A stretch of DNA of 64,000 bases from assembly GCA_018817385.1 (NCBI GenBank), contig JAHIUA010000033.1, forward strand, positions 1-64,000, read 5' to 3'. Position numbers and translations under genes: made by a program. The notes under the pieces are model-generated. The model was not told where the DNA came from. It saw nothing but the letters and a program-made list of their open reading frames with translations, and searched no databases. Below are positions 46,475-56,113 of this stretch, piece after piece. The first letter of the stretch is position 1. Every line of letters begins with the position of its first letter. Source of the DNA: Pseudomonadota bacterium. GTDB taxonomy: Bacteria; Desulfobacterota; Desulfobulbia; Desulfobulbales; Desulfocapsaceae.

Positions 46475-47290
46475 ATGCCCATGACTACCCGTCTCTCCAT
46501 CATAGGTTCCTTTGTCCTGGCAACCCTCCTGGCCGCAGCGAGCGTCGAGCTATTCTGCCGGTCCCTGGAGCACGCCTTGGTCGTGGAAGAACAGTCGTCA
46601 ACAGCCGAGGCCTCAGGACCTGCCAGAATGGAGTCCGCTGCTCCAGCTCCCGGTAACGCAGTAAATCCAAGAGAAAACAGTATAGATTACACGATTATCA
46701 GCAAACGCAGCCTGTTCGGGAAGGTTCAGCAAGAGACGGTCGAGGCCCCTCCCACAGCAGCCCCTGTCCTGGAGGCTACCTCTCTGGATCTGACCCTGCT
46801 CGGAACCATCAGCGGTGGCGTCAACGAGCAGAGAGCCATCATTCAGGACAAAAGGAAAAAAACTCAGGACATCTATTACCAAGGCGATTCCGTCGGACCG
46901 GCCCTGATTAAAGAAATTCTCCGCGGCAAGATTATTCTCACGGTGAGAGGCAAGGACGAAGTCCTTCTTATGAAAGAGCCGAAGAGTTCTGGCGCAAGAG
47001 GAAACACAACTCTTTCATCTCCTCTGATCAATCAGTATGAAATAGAACAGCCAGAACCAATCATTGAAGAAGAGCCGGAACCCATAACTGAAGAAGAGCC
47101 GGAAGGAATTACTGATGAAGTCATTGAGCCCGAGGAGCAGGCAGAAGAGTTAGATCCAGACCTGTCCCCTCCCGTTGCCGAAGATGAAGTGAAAGGCGGG
47201 CCAGGTGGACAAAGTCAACGCCCCGGTTCCATGACTCCCCCACGAAGGGTCTCTTTTAAAAAGAATAACACTCAGGTAGCTGAACCATGA
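46475..47290 (+). CDS. gspC: type II secretion protein GspC with Glu-rich tail
   Basis: 271-aa inner-membrane protein that contacts the secretin. An N-terminal helix (residues about 7-27) leads through a linker to the homology region (SLDLTLLGTISGGVNEQRAI, about 107-126, then YYQGDSVGPALIKEILRGKI). After residue 180 there is no PDZ or coiled-coil domain but an acidic segment with an 8-residue repeat (EPIIEEEP, EPITEEEP), matched by a 24-base DNA repeat near 47064-47110. The ATGA overlap with gspD is intact. Confidence 0.88.
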   Translation: MPMTTRLSIIGSFVLATLLAAASVELFCRSLEHALVVEEQSSTAEASGPARMESAAPAPGNAVNPRENSIDYTIISKRSLFGKVQQETVEAPPTAAPVLEATSLDLTLLGTISGGVNEQRAIIQDKRKKTQDIYYQGDSVGPALIKEILRGKIILTVRGKDEVLLMKEPKSSGARGNTTLSSPLINQYEIEQPEPIIEEEPEPITEEEPEGITDEVIEPEEQAEELDPDLSPPVAEDEVKGGPGGQSQRPGSMTPPRRVSFKKNNTQVAEP

Positions 47291-49581
47291 TCTGTATGCC
47301 CACCCAAACTCTTTCCGAAAGAATCAGGCCCCTGTCCCTGGTCCTTCTCTATTTCACTCTGATTCTTCTTCCCGGTATGGCAAGAAGTGCAGAACAGGAC
47401 CTTTCCCAGCCCCGTCCTCAGACTGGATCCCAGCGTTTTATCACCATTGATTTCGACAATGTGGACATCCTCCTCTTTATCAAATATATCAGTGAACTTA
47501 CCGGGAAAAACTTCATCATCGACAAAACGGTAAAAGGAACCGTCTCCATCATTTCCCCCACCAAGATTTCCGAGGAAGAGGCCTACCGGGTCTTTGAATC
47601 GGTGCTCGATGTCAACGGCTTTACCACGATTGAGTCCGGCTCAATGATCAAGATCATGCCTTCGGTCAGGGCCCGTACCGAAAATATCGATACCCTGAGC
47701 CATGGGAGAACTTCGAATCCGGAAGACAGGATCGTGACGCAGCTCATCCCCCTTACCCACTCTACTCCAGACGAGATGAAAAAGGTACTGGCCCCCCTGG
47801 TTTCCAAGACCTCGGTGGTCATCGCCCACACCCAGTCCGGAATGCTGATCGTCACTGACACTCTCTCCAATATCCAGAAGCTGCTGTCCATCATTAAGAC
47901 CATTGACGTCGATTACAGCAGCGATGAGCTGGAAGTTGTATCCCTGGAAAATGCCACTGCCAGCACCTTGGCCACTACCATCAGTTCCATCTTTCAAAGC
48001 TCGAATATTCAAAAAGGATCAAGGGCGACCAGCGGCATCAAAATAGTTTCTTATGATCGTATCAATGCCCTGATCATTCTGGCAGGCCCAGGAGACATCC
48101 TCCGGGTCAAACGACTGGTTGCCATGCTCGACTCCCAACCGGAACAGAATGAAGGAAATATCCAGGTGGTCTATCTCCAGCACGCCACAGCTAAGGATCT
48201 GGCTGCAGTTCTTACCAACCTTCCGGGCCAACAGACCGGCACCGACGGTCCAAACAAATTACCGGCCATCTCTAAAGATGTCAAAATCATGGCGGACGAG
48301 CAGACAAACTCCCTCATCATCACCGCCTCCCGTTCCGAATTCAAGGTCCTGGAAAACGTGATCAAGAAGCTCGATATTGCACGCCGCATGGTCTACATTG
48401 AGGCCCTCATCATGGAGGTCAACACGGATACCACCTTTGAGGTAGGAGTCAATTGGCTCGGAGCAGGGGCCTTTTCTGATAACACCGGTGCCCTGGTCAG
48501 TGGTTGGGGAGGAAGTGACGGATTTGCCATGGACGGAGCCATCAGCACCAATGATGACGGGGCCGTCTCCGTAGGTACCGGCTTTAGCCTGGGCGTCCTG
48601 AAACAGGGAATAGAAATCGGAGGAATCACCTTCCCCAATATTGCCGCAATCCTGAAGGCCTATAAGAGTAATTCCAATTTTAACATCATCTCCACCCCGC
48701 AACTTCTGACAACGGATAACCAAAAAGCCGAGATCAGTGTCGGTGAAAACCGTCCCTACCTCACCAGAACTTCTGAGGCAGACAGCGGTACCGGATATCA
48801 AAATTATGAATATAAGGACATTGCCACCAAGCTGATCATCACTCCTCAGATCAATCAGGCCGACACCCTGCGCCTGGAAATCTCTACCGAGGTCAGCAAA
48901 CTCAACACCAGTGCCTCCGAGGTTGACCGTCCTGTAACCTTTAAACGAACTGCCGAAACCACTGTCTTGGTTCAGGATAACGACACCATTGTCATTGGTG
49001 GCATTATCGGTCATGATGCCACGGAAGCAGAGTGGAAGATTCCCCTGCTCGGCGATATTCCCATCCTCGGTTGGCTGTTCAAGACCCATAACACCTCTCA
49101 TTTAAAGACCAACATGTTCATCTTTATCACCCCCCATATCATCAAAAACCCCGCAGATATCGCCCGGGTAACTCTGACCAAAGAAGAACAGCTCGACAAG
49201 GTCATGCCCGAAGTTAAGGAGCAGCTGCATCAACAGACCAACCTCGACCATGCCCTGAGCCTCTCTGATATCGGTTTTCAGAGAATGCAGGCACAGCGCT
49301 ATGATGAGGCGGAAAACTTTTTCAAAGAGGCTCTCGACATCAATCCAAACTCCCCCTATGCCTTGATGAACCTGGGAGTCATTTGCGAGCAGAAGGGCAG
49401 AACGATAGATGCCATCAAATATTACCAGCAGGTCATTGATAACAGAGAAGCCATTGGAAACGGCGGAACAGAGGATCCAGGCTCCAACACTTCAAATTTA
49501 AAGGAAATATGTAGAGAACACATTGAGCGCCTCAAAAAACAGGCTGATGACTGGCCCTATCCTGAAAACAATGTCCAATAA
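47287..49581 (+). CDS. gspD: secretin GspD with C-terminal TPR extension
   Basis: 764-aa outer-membrane channel of the T2SS. A signal peptide (about residues 1-36) is followed by N0 (FITIDFDNVDILLFIKYISE), N1-N3 ring domains and the secretin core with VPLLGDIPILGWLF-like IPLLGDIPILGWLF near residue 580 and TNMFIFITPHII near 607. After the secretin core the chain continues for about 120 residues containing two TPR units (SLSDIGFQRMQAQRYDEAEN from about 655, and NSPYALMNLGVICEQKGRTI). Most GspD proteins end with a short S domain for pilotin; this replaces or extends it. No lipobox is present. Confidence 0.94.
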   Translation: MICMPTQTLSERIRPLSLVLLYFTLILLPGMARSAEQDLSQPRPQTGSQRFITIDFDNVDILLFIKYISELTGKNFIIDKTVKGTVSIISPTKISEEEAYRVFESVLDVNGFTTIESGSMIKIMPSVRARTENIDTLSHGRTSNPEDRIVTQLIPLTHSTPDEMKKVLAPLVSKTSVVIAHTQSGMLIVTDTLSNIQKLLSIIKTIDVDYSSDELEVVSLENATASTLATTISSIFQSSNIQKGSRATSGIKIVSYDRINALIILAGPGDILRVKRLVAMLDSQPEQNEGNIQVVYLQHATAKDLAAVLTNLPGQQTGTDGPNKLPAISKDVKIMADEQTNSLIITASRSEFKVLENVIKKLDIARRMVYIEALIMEVNTDTTFEVGVNWLGAGAFSDNTGALVSGWGGSDGFAMDGAISTNDDGAVSVGTGFSLGVLKQGIEIGGITFPNIAAILKAYKSNSNFNIISTPQLLTTDNQKAEISVGENRPYLTRTSEADSGTGYQNYEYKDIATKLIITPQINQADTLRLEISTEVSKLNTSASEVDRPVTFKRTAETTVLVQDNDTIVIGGIIGHDATEAEWKIPLLGDIPILGWLFKTHNTSHLKTNMFIFITPHIIKNPADIARVTLTKEEQLDKVMPEVKEQLHQQTNLDHALSLSDIGFQRMQAQRYDEAENFFKEALDINPNSPYALMNLGVICEQKGRTIDAIKYYQQVIDNREAIGNGGTEDPGSNTSNLKEICREHIERLKKQADDWPYPENNVQ

Positions 49582-49608
49582 CTGTTGTAACGAACGACAA
49601 ATCCGACC

Positions 49609-51294
49609 ATGCAACACGCCGCAAGCTTCTTCATAGACAGGCTGGGTATCCCCGGCGAATCGATCCACCAGGCCCTGGACCTCCAAAAGGAAAAGGGAGG
49701 GACACTGGTGCGGATACTGGTACGGCAAAACATGGTAGACGAGATTGAACTGCTCAAGAAACTGGGTCGGGAAATGGGAATGGATCATACCATCTCCCTC
49801 CCCCCCGAAATCCAGACCGAATTTACTGCCTCCATCCCCATCGCCTTTTTAAAGAAACATATCATGGTCCCGGTGGCCGTTGGTGATGACGCCTTTATCG
49901 CCATCAATGATCCCTTCAACTTCCAGGCCCTGGATGACCTCCGGCGTCTCTTGGGCTGGGTAGGGGTGCGTCCGGTGCTCTGCCCCCAGGCTGCCATTGT
50001 CTCAGCCATCAACTTTGCCTATGACATGACCCAGAACACGGCAGAGGAGGTAATGCAGGATATCGACGAAGAAGACCCAGAGGCCTTGTTCTCCGAGATC
50101 CAAGAAACCGGAGACCTGCTTGATGACACCAGTGACTCACCGGTGATTCGCCTGGTCAATCTCATGTTTTCCCAGGCCGTACGTGATAATGCCTCTGATA
50201 TCCATATCGAACCGTACCAGAACTCGTTAAAAATCCGCCAACGCCTGGACGGCATCCTCTACGGCATGTTCAACCCGCCGAAACATGTGCAGTCAGCCCT
50301 GATCTCCCGCATTAAGATTATGGCCAATCTCAACATTGCCGAGAAACGTCTCCCCCAGGACGGCCGAATAGAACTCAAGGTGGCCAACAAGGATGTGGAC
50401 ATCCGTGTCTCCACTCTCCCCACTGCCTTTGGCGAACGGGTGGTGCTCCGCCTCCTCGACAAGTCTTCGGTCCTTATCTCCCTTACCGACCTGGGTATGC
50501 CAGAGGACCGCTTCATTCCCTTCTCAGAGCAGATCAGGGCAGCCAACGGAATTGTCCTGGTCACCGGCCCCACAGGAAGCGGAAAAACCACCACCCTCTA
50601 TGCGGCTCTCACCTCCATCAACAACACTGATATCAACATCATCACCGTGGAAGACCCCATCGAATACCGAATCAGCGGTATTGGCCAGGTCCAGATAAAT
50701 CCTAAAATCAACCTCACTTTTGCCTCTGGCCTTCGCTCCATTGTTCGCCAGGACCCGGATGTCATCCTGGTGGGAGAGATCCGCGATACCGAGACCGCCA
50801 AGATTGCCATCCAGTCGGCCCTTACCGGTCATCTGGTCTTTTCCACCCTCCATACCAACGATGCGGCCAGCGCCATCACCCGCCTCATTGACATGGGTAT
50901 AGAGCCTTTCCTCCTTTCCTCCTCCATCAATGCCATCCTGGCTCAGCGTTTGGTGCGTATTATCTGTCCCCACTGCAAGGAAGGTTATATCCCGGATCCG
51001 ATTGCCATCAGAAAACTCGGCCTCACGCCAGAGGAAATGGAAGGTAAACTGGTGTACCGTGGCCAGGGCTGTTCTAAATGTCACCACACCGGATTCAAGG
51101 GACGCTGCGGTATTTTTGAACTTCTACTCATGAATCAGTCCATGAAACATCTGGTTCTTAATACGGCCAACGCCAACGACATCAAAGATCATGCCGTCAA
51201 AAATGGGATGATCACCCTGCGCCGCGACGGCGCCGACAAGGTACTCAAAGGGATCACGACCATCGAGGAAGTGTACCGAGTGTCTCAAGAATAA
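49609..51294 (+). CDS. gspE: type II secretion assembly ATPase GspE
   Basis: 561-aa cytoplasmic hexameric ATPase that drives pseudopilus assembly. It has an N-terminal MshEN/GspE-N domain (residues about 1-150), Walker A GPTGSGKTTT near residue 320, the Asp and His boxes, Walker B VGEIRDTETA and a four-cysteine zinc element (CPHC to CSKC, about residues 456-488). It is the last gene of the plus-strand operon, 27 bases after gspD. Confidence 0.96.
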   Translation: MQHAASFFIDRLGIPGESIHQALDLQKEKGGTLVRILVRQNMVDEIELLKKLGREMGMDHTISLPPEIQTEFTASIPIAFLKKHIMVPVAVGDDAFIAINDPFNFQALDDLRRLLGWVGVRPVLCPQAAIVSAINFAYDMTQNTAEEVMQDIDEEDPEALFSEIQETGDLLDDTSDSPVIRLVNLMFSQAVRDNASDIHIEPYQNSLKIRQRLDGILYGMFNPPKHVQSALISRIKIMANLNIAEKRLPQDGRIELKVANKDVDIRVSTLPTAFGERVVLRLLDKSSVLISLTDLGMPEDRFIPFSEQIRAANGIVLVTGPTGSGKTTTLYAALTSINNTDINIITVEDPIEYRISGIGQVQINPKINLTFASGLRSIVRQDPDVILVGEIRDTETAKIAIQSALTGHLVFSTLHTNDAASAITRLIDMGIEPFLLSSSINAILAQRLVRIICPHCKEGYIPDPIAIRKLGLTPEEMEGKLVYRGQGCSKCHHTGFKGRCGIFELLLMNQSMKHLVLNTANANDIKDHAVKNGMITLRRDGADKVLKGITTIEEVYRVSQE

Positions 51295-51489
51295 AAGCCG
51301 GGTGAAACCAGGGTGCTCTCGATACACTGTTGCGTTCCAATCTTTCTCCCCCCCTGACAGTAAACGCATAACAGCCATCCACCCGTACCGGCAACACAGC
51401 TTTCTTGACATTGAAACACACATCGATGTCATAAGCTTAGTCATATCCTCCTAGCCCCCTTTCTCCTCCTTCCCCACAGGAACCGATCA

Positions 51490-52296
51490 GTGGAAGCAGA
51501 CAACACTTCATCTCTGGCCTGGAATATTTCTTCGGCAACAGAAGAAATGTCGACAAAGATGAACTCGGTGGCGGCGGCTAGCGAGCAGGCCTCCAACAAC
51601 ATCGCCATGGCTGTAGCCGCTACAAAAGAGATGAACAACACGGTACATGAAATCGCCCGGAATTCTGCCAAAGCACGCGTAATCACCGGAAAAGCAGTAG
51701 AACATTCCAATCAGGCCTCGGTCCGTGTCGATGAACTGGGCGTAGCAGCCAGTGAAATCAGCAAGGTCACCGAAGTAATCACCGATATTTCCGAACAGAC
51801 CAACCTCCTTGCTCTCAATGCCACCATAGAAGCAGCCAGGGCCGGTGAGGCAGGAAAGGGTTTTGCCATTGTCGCCAACGAAATCAAGGAATTTGCCAAA
51901 CAGACGGCCAAAGCCACGAAAGAGATCAAAGGCAAGATCGAACTGATCCAGGCATCGACTCAGAAAACCGTGGGCGATATCAAGGAACTCACTGAAGTTA
52001 TTGATGACGTCAACGAAATCGTCACCTCCATTGCCACGGCCATAGAAGAACAGTCTGCCACGACCAGAAAGATTGCCGCAAACATCACCCATGCCGCCCA
52101 GGGGATAACCGATGTCAATGAAAACATGACCCAGAGTTCAACCGTATCAGATCTGATTGCCCGCGACGTCGGAGCCGTCAGCCACTCTACCACCTGTGTC
52201 AAAAATGAAGGCAACAAACTCGGTTTAGATGCCGCACAACTCAATGAACTGGCAGCCGCACTGCATGGCATGGTTAATCGTTTCAAACTAAGCTGA
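51490..52296 (+). CDS. methyl-accepting chemotaxis signalling domain without sensor
   Basis: 268-aa protein made only of the cytoplasmic MCP coiled coil. The hairpin tip [20 protein letters not shown] (about residues 99-118) is fully conserved and binds CheW/CheA; flanking helices carry probable methylation sites. There is no membrane segment, HAMP or ligand domain. The GTG start at 51490 has no clear ribosome binding site. It may be a soluble receptor or a truncated remnant of a normal MCP whose front end was lost; the 195-base gap after gspE holds no matching sequence. The distal helix ends with a tail of its own ([18 protein letters not shown]). Confidence 0.75.
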   Translation: MEADNTSSLAWNISSATEEMSTKMNSVAAASEQASNNIAMAVAATKEMNNTVHEIARNSAKARVITGKAVEHSNQASVRVDELGVAASEISKVTEVITDISEQTNLLALNATIEAARAGEAGKGFAIVANEIKEFAKQTAKATKEIKGKIELIQASTQKTVGDIKELTEVIDDVNEIVTSIATAIEEQSATTRKIAANITHAAQGITDVNENMTQSSTVSDLIARDVGAVSHSTTCVKNEGNKLGLDAAQLNELAAALHGMVNRFKLS

Positions 52297-52401
52297 CAGG
52301 TAACTCTTCAGCAGCGTACCATCTTTGTCCACTGCGGTTTTCTCGAATAGCACAAGTACGCTTCGTGTTGCACAGTTTCAGAGAATAATCTACCATAGGT
52401 G

Positions 52402-52986
52402 ATGGGAAAAAAAGTGGTTCGACTCTTTACCGCCATAGACCTGCCAGAGGAACAAGGCAGATTCCTCCATCGCCTGGCCAGGGAACTCTCTGGGGTACGC
52501 GTTACCCCTCAGGCGCAGCTGCATCTGACCCTGAACTTTATTGGTGAAGTAGATATGCTGCTCTTCCATAAACTGCGGCAAGGATACCTAACCGTCACAG
52601 CAGCTCCCTTTTCTTTGTCCCTCCAGGATGTAGGGACCTTCCCAGCCAAGGGGACAGCGAATATTCTCTGGGCCGGGGTGGCTCCCTGTCAACCATTGTT
52701 GCAACTCCAGCAACTTCTCAAAGAAAGGATCTTAGATACAGAAATTGCTCAGGAGGCGAGAGTTTTCCACCCCCATATTACCCTGGCCAGAATCAAAAAC
52801 AGTTCTCGAGAGCAGCTCTCTTCCTTCTGCAAGGCCCATGCATCGTTGGCCTTGCCCCCTTTTGAAGTCACTGCATTCAATCTCTATTCCAGCAGCCTTT
52901 TCGCAACAGGTGTAACGCATACTCTGGAACAACGGTTTAGATTAGAGAAGAATGGAGCAGCCTCCCTGCCCACCGACTCGAAGTAG
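52402..52986 (+). CDS. thpR: RNA 2',3'-cyclic phosphodiesterase (LigT/ThpR)
   Basis: 194-aa 2H phosphoesterase that opens 2',3'-cyclic phosphates on RNA ends. Both HxTx motifs are present (HLTL at residues 41-44 and HITL at 125-128) in the usual frame of the ThpR family. ATG 52402 is chosen; a GTG one codon earlier is also possible. A hairpin from the inverted-repeat element lies downstream. Confidence 0.92.
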   Translation: MGKKVVRLFTAIDLPEEQGRFLHRLARELSGVRVTPQAQLHLTLNFIGEVDMLLFHKLRQGYLTVTAAPFSLSLQDVGTFPAKGTANILWAGVAPCQPLLQLQQLLKERILDTEIAQEARVFHPHITLARIKNSSREQLSSFCKAHASLALPPFEVTAFNLYSSSLFATGVTHTLEQRFRLEKNGAASLPTDSK

Positions 52987-53134
52987 ATGGTTCTGCAAGG
53001 GGCCGATGAAGAAATCTCCGATACCGGCGCAAGCCGATTCCAGGGATATGGAAGACCACGATAGTGACAACGACTGAACAACGAGGAGTTCATGCCAGTC
53101 CTCGATTGGTACCTTCGGAACAGACCCTGGCCCC

Positions 53135-53174
53135 AGGAGTCTGACGGACTAAGATATAAATCCGACAGGCTTCC
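53135..53174. repeat. short copy of inverted-repeat element (deletion derivative)
   Basis: AGGAGTCTGACGGACT at the left and AATCCGACAGGCTTCC at the right form an imperfect inverted repeat. The first 28 bases match one end of the 164-bp element at 55708-55871 (reverse complement) and the last 15 match its other end. The two ends share TAAATC at the join, as expected if the middle was deleted at that 6-base match. It lies between the convergent thpR and cyclase genes and could act as their terminator. Confidence 0.6.
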
Positions 53175-53204
53175 AGAGGATAAACATACTTTCTTTGACT
53201 CTCT

Positions 53205-55478
53205 TTATACCTTGTTCTTCTTTTCCCGTTTCGCCTGATACATTCTCCCATCTGCCCGGTTCATCAACTGCTCCAGACTTTCTTTCTCCTCATACCTGGC
53301 AATTCCAAAACTGATGGACATTGTAAAAGACAATTCACCCTTTGCGTTTACCTCCTCAACAGCCTCAATCATTCGCCTGGAAATCGCCTCGTTGCTGCTC
53401 GTTCCAGAGCGACAACTGGTAAATACAGCAAACTCATCTCCACCCAAACGAGCTACAATGTCAGGCTGGCGAAACATTTTCTTCAACAATAAGGCGGTGG
53501 ATCGTATGGCCAGATCACCCGCTTTATGCCCCTGCAAATCATTGATCGTTTTGAGATTATCAAGATCAATATAGGTAATAAAGGCATCTTGATCACTACG
53601 CCGGACAGCGGACAGCTGTTTTTTGGCAAAGAGCAGAAATCCACGACGATTATAAATTCCTGTCAACTTATCGGTAATGGCCATATCTCTAAGCTTCTGC
53701 TCCATCTTTCTGAAGAGGGTGATATCCTGAAAATCCTCCACAAAGCCGGTGAAATTACCATTCCTGTCCCGGAGAGAAGCGGCAGTGACAATACATTCAA
53801 TGTCTCTGTCCGCGGCCATTTTTTTCTGCATTTCCGTTTTAAAACGCTCTGCACCTGAAGCGAGACGATCCAAGGGACAACTTATGGTCCCACAGTTGGG
53901 ACCTGGGAAAACTTCATAGCACTTTTTGCCGACAATCTCTGCAGAAGTTCTGGACACCATGTCGCAAAAGGCGGTGTTAACCCGCTGGACTACATGATTG
54001 GCATCAATAATACGCATTCCGTTGGCTGCCGTATTAAAAATTTGATCCAACTCCAGATGTGATTCAAGCAATAAGTCTTCTGCTTCTTTCCTCTCTGAGA
54101 TATCAAAAGCCGATCCGACCAGAAAAAGCACTTTGCCGTCGCTACCAATCAGGGGAGCCTTGTGAACTATCAGGGTATGCCGACTCCCATCTGCAAAACA
54201 ATACTCAATCTGCTTTTTCACTACCTGTTTGCTTGCCAAGACCTCTTCGTCCATATGCTGCTCTATGACAGACTGTTCCTTCCAGATGTCACTTGATTGT
54301 TGCTGCTCTCTCGTGTCTCGGGCCGGAGCAATCGTCTCACTGAAAGCAGTGTTACAGCCAGAAAGGTTCCCTTCCGGGGTTTTAAACCAGACGGGTGTAG
54401 GGATTGCCTCGATCAGCTGTTGTTGAAAACGAATCCGCTCTGCTTTTCGTTTATTGGCCATGAAATGAAGATAAAAGGACACGCAAAGGAGAGTCCCAAG
54501 AACGATATGGATCACATTTACTTTTTGGCGAATAGCCTGGAGAACGGTGTCGCGACCATAACTGATAAAATACCCGACCTCTTGGCCACTGATATCATTG
54601 AGCAACTGGAAGGTGACGAGATAATCTTTGCCGGACCAATGAACCGGTATGGCGAATTTTTCCTGCGTGCCAACCTGCTTCTCGATACGCCCCTTGAGCA
54701 GTTCATTAATGCTTGTCATCTCAGAAAAATCCAAATGCCCTTCATGATCACTCTTATGGAAGGCCAGATCATCCTTTTCATGAAAATAGTCTGGCAGAAG
54801 GAGACTGCTCAGGTAATCTTCGGAAGATTCAATTTTATTCTTTTTAGCCAGGGCATCTTTTCGTAAGAGAAGATAGTATTCGATGTTAAAAACGTTCTGG
54901 AGGACATTTTCTACTGAATAAAAAGGGACGCCTGTCTCCACTGTGCCAAGGTGGACACCCCCTTTACTAATGGGAAAGACATAGCGAAAGGCATAATCGT
55001 TTTGTCCAATTTCAAAGCCCTCTACATATCGCTGTTCTGTATTCGCCAGACGAAGCGATTCACGGAAAGGAAAAAGCTGGTCGCCAAACTTTTCCGGTAT
55101 ATGAAGACGTAAGAAACTGGTTCCATCCGAGAAGTGGAATTGGACCTGCTTAAAGCCCAGCAAAAACAACCGTTGATAGGAAGGTAACAGGCACCGATAC
55201 AGGCGATTCCTGAGTTCATCCCGGCGCTCAGGATTATTCCTGGCCTCTGAATAAAGGCTCACGATCTCCTCTGCACCAAATACTTCATTGACAACAATTT
55301 CAGCCTGTCGAGCAAAGGAGTTGAGAACAAACTTGAACTCCTTTTCCTGACTAATGAGATGCTGCTGGATATAAAAGTCGACATCATACTTTTCCCCTCT
55401 GTCAACCATGGCAAAGATAATGCCTTGAAAGAGGATAAAGACTCCGATATAAATGAGACCTGATCGCAACGTTCCCAT
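53205..55478 (-). CDS. membrane diguanylate cyclase with periplasmic sensor and two PAS domains
   Basis: 757-aa protein that makes cyclic di-GMP. An N-terminal helix (residues about 5-23) and a second helix near 320-340 frame a roughly 295-residue periplasmic region, probably a double Cache/LapD-like sensor. Two PAS domains follow (about 360-480 and 490-590; the second has a Cys-containing loop FPGPNCGTISCPL). The GGDEF domain has an intact active site GGDEF at 679-683 and, exactly five residues earlier, the inhibitory RxxD site (RQPD, 670-673), so product inhibition is expected. There is no EAL domain. It is bracketed by two copies of an inverted-repeat element. Confidence 0.95.
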   Translation of the reverse strand: MGTLRSGLIYIGVFILFQGIIFAMVDRGEKYDVDFYIQQHLISQEKEFKFVLNSFARQAEIVVNEVFGAEEIVSLYSEARNNPERRDELRNRLYRCLLPSYQRLFLLGFKQVQFHFSDGTSFLRLHIPEKFGDQLFPFRESLRLANTEQRYVEGFEIGQNDYAFRYVFPISKGGVHLGTVETGVPFYSVENVLQNVFNIEYYLLLRKDALAKKNKIESSEDYLSSLLLPDYFHEKDDLAFHKSDHEGHLDFSEMTSINELLKGRIEKQVGTQEKFAIPVHWSGKDYLVTFQLLNDISGQEVGYFISYGRDTVLQAIRQKVNVIHIVLGTLLCVSFYLHFMANKRKAERIRFQQQLIEAIPTPVWFKTPEGNLSGCNTAFSETIAPARDTREQQQSSDIWKEQSVIEQHMDEEVLASKQVVKKQIEYCFADGSRHTLIVHKAPLIGSDGKVLFLVGSAFDISERKEAEDLLLESHLELDQIFNTAANGMRIIDANHVVQRVNTAFCDMVSRTSAEIVGKKCYEVFPGPNCGTISCPLDRLASGAERFKTEMQKKMAADRDIECIVTAASLRDRNGNFTGFVEDFQDITLFRKMEQKLRDMAITDKLTGIYNRRGFLLFAKKQLSAVRRSDQDAFITYIDLDNLKTINDLQGHKAGDLAIRSTALLLKKMFRQPDIVARLGGDEFAVFTSCRSGTSSNEAISRRMIEAVEEVNAKGELSFTMSISFGIARYEEKESLEQLMNRADGRMYQAKREKKNKV

Positions 55479-55707
55479 AAAACTTCTACATCCTGTAATA
55501 ATCGAGCGCTTACCCCTGTAGGGCGTGCCAACATCACTATCTCGATGTAGTGTAGCATCAAACTATTTGAATCAGAAAGGAAAAATTCAGAGAAACCTCT
55601 CTCTTGTACCTTTTCAAAAAAAAGAGGCCTCAAGCAGGTCTGCAGTCATCCCCCCGCAGACGAAAGAAGAGATTGATTTTGCAGAGACTTGAAAAACGAA
55701 AATACTT

Positions 55708-55871
55708 AGGAGTCTGTCGGATTTAGAGAATCGTAGGGAAAATTAGAGAAATCGAGACCAGATTTTCATGGATTTGAGGCGAATAGCAGGTCTATTTAAC
55801 GAAAAGCCATGGAAATATGGGCCGATTTGTCAAATTTGCAGCAGATTTATGTCTAAGTCCGACAGGCTCCT
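55708..55871. mobile_element. 164-bp inverted-repeat (MITE-like) element
   Basis: The ends AGGAGTCTGTCGGATTTAGA (55708-55727) and, as reverse complement of 55852-55871, AGGAGCCTGTCGGACTTAGA match at 18 of 20 positions. The 124-base interior has no transposase. No target-site duplication is visible. A truncated copy lies at 53135-53174. It falls in the 635-base gap upstream of the cyclase gene and ffh; the remaining gap shows no gene. Ends of this type belong to some IS families, but the family could not be named. Confidence 0.7.
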
Positions 55872-56113
55872 GGCTGCTTCCATAAAAAACTTATTGCTCT
55901 GCCGCAAATCCTTTTCACTTTTTTCATCTCAAAGACGTTCGTTGCTTGACAGAATATTTTATTTTAAGTATTTTTAGTGATTTTTCGATCATATTTTATC
56001 TCCTTGGCCGCAAGTGATTCACAATTCACCTGTCATGCACAAGAAAATATTATCTTTATCAACCATAATTCAACCAGTTACCCGAAAAAGGGTCACAATG
56101 GCGACTACCTGAT

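Noticed and set aside
55768-55977. 69-codon frame in the inverted-repeat element as a transposase
   Set aside because: Too short, no catalytic motif, and it runs past the element end.
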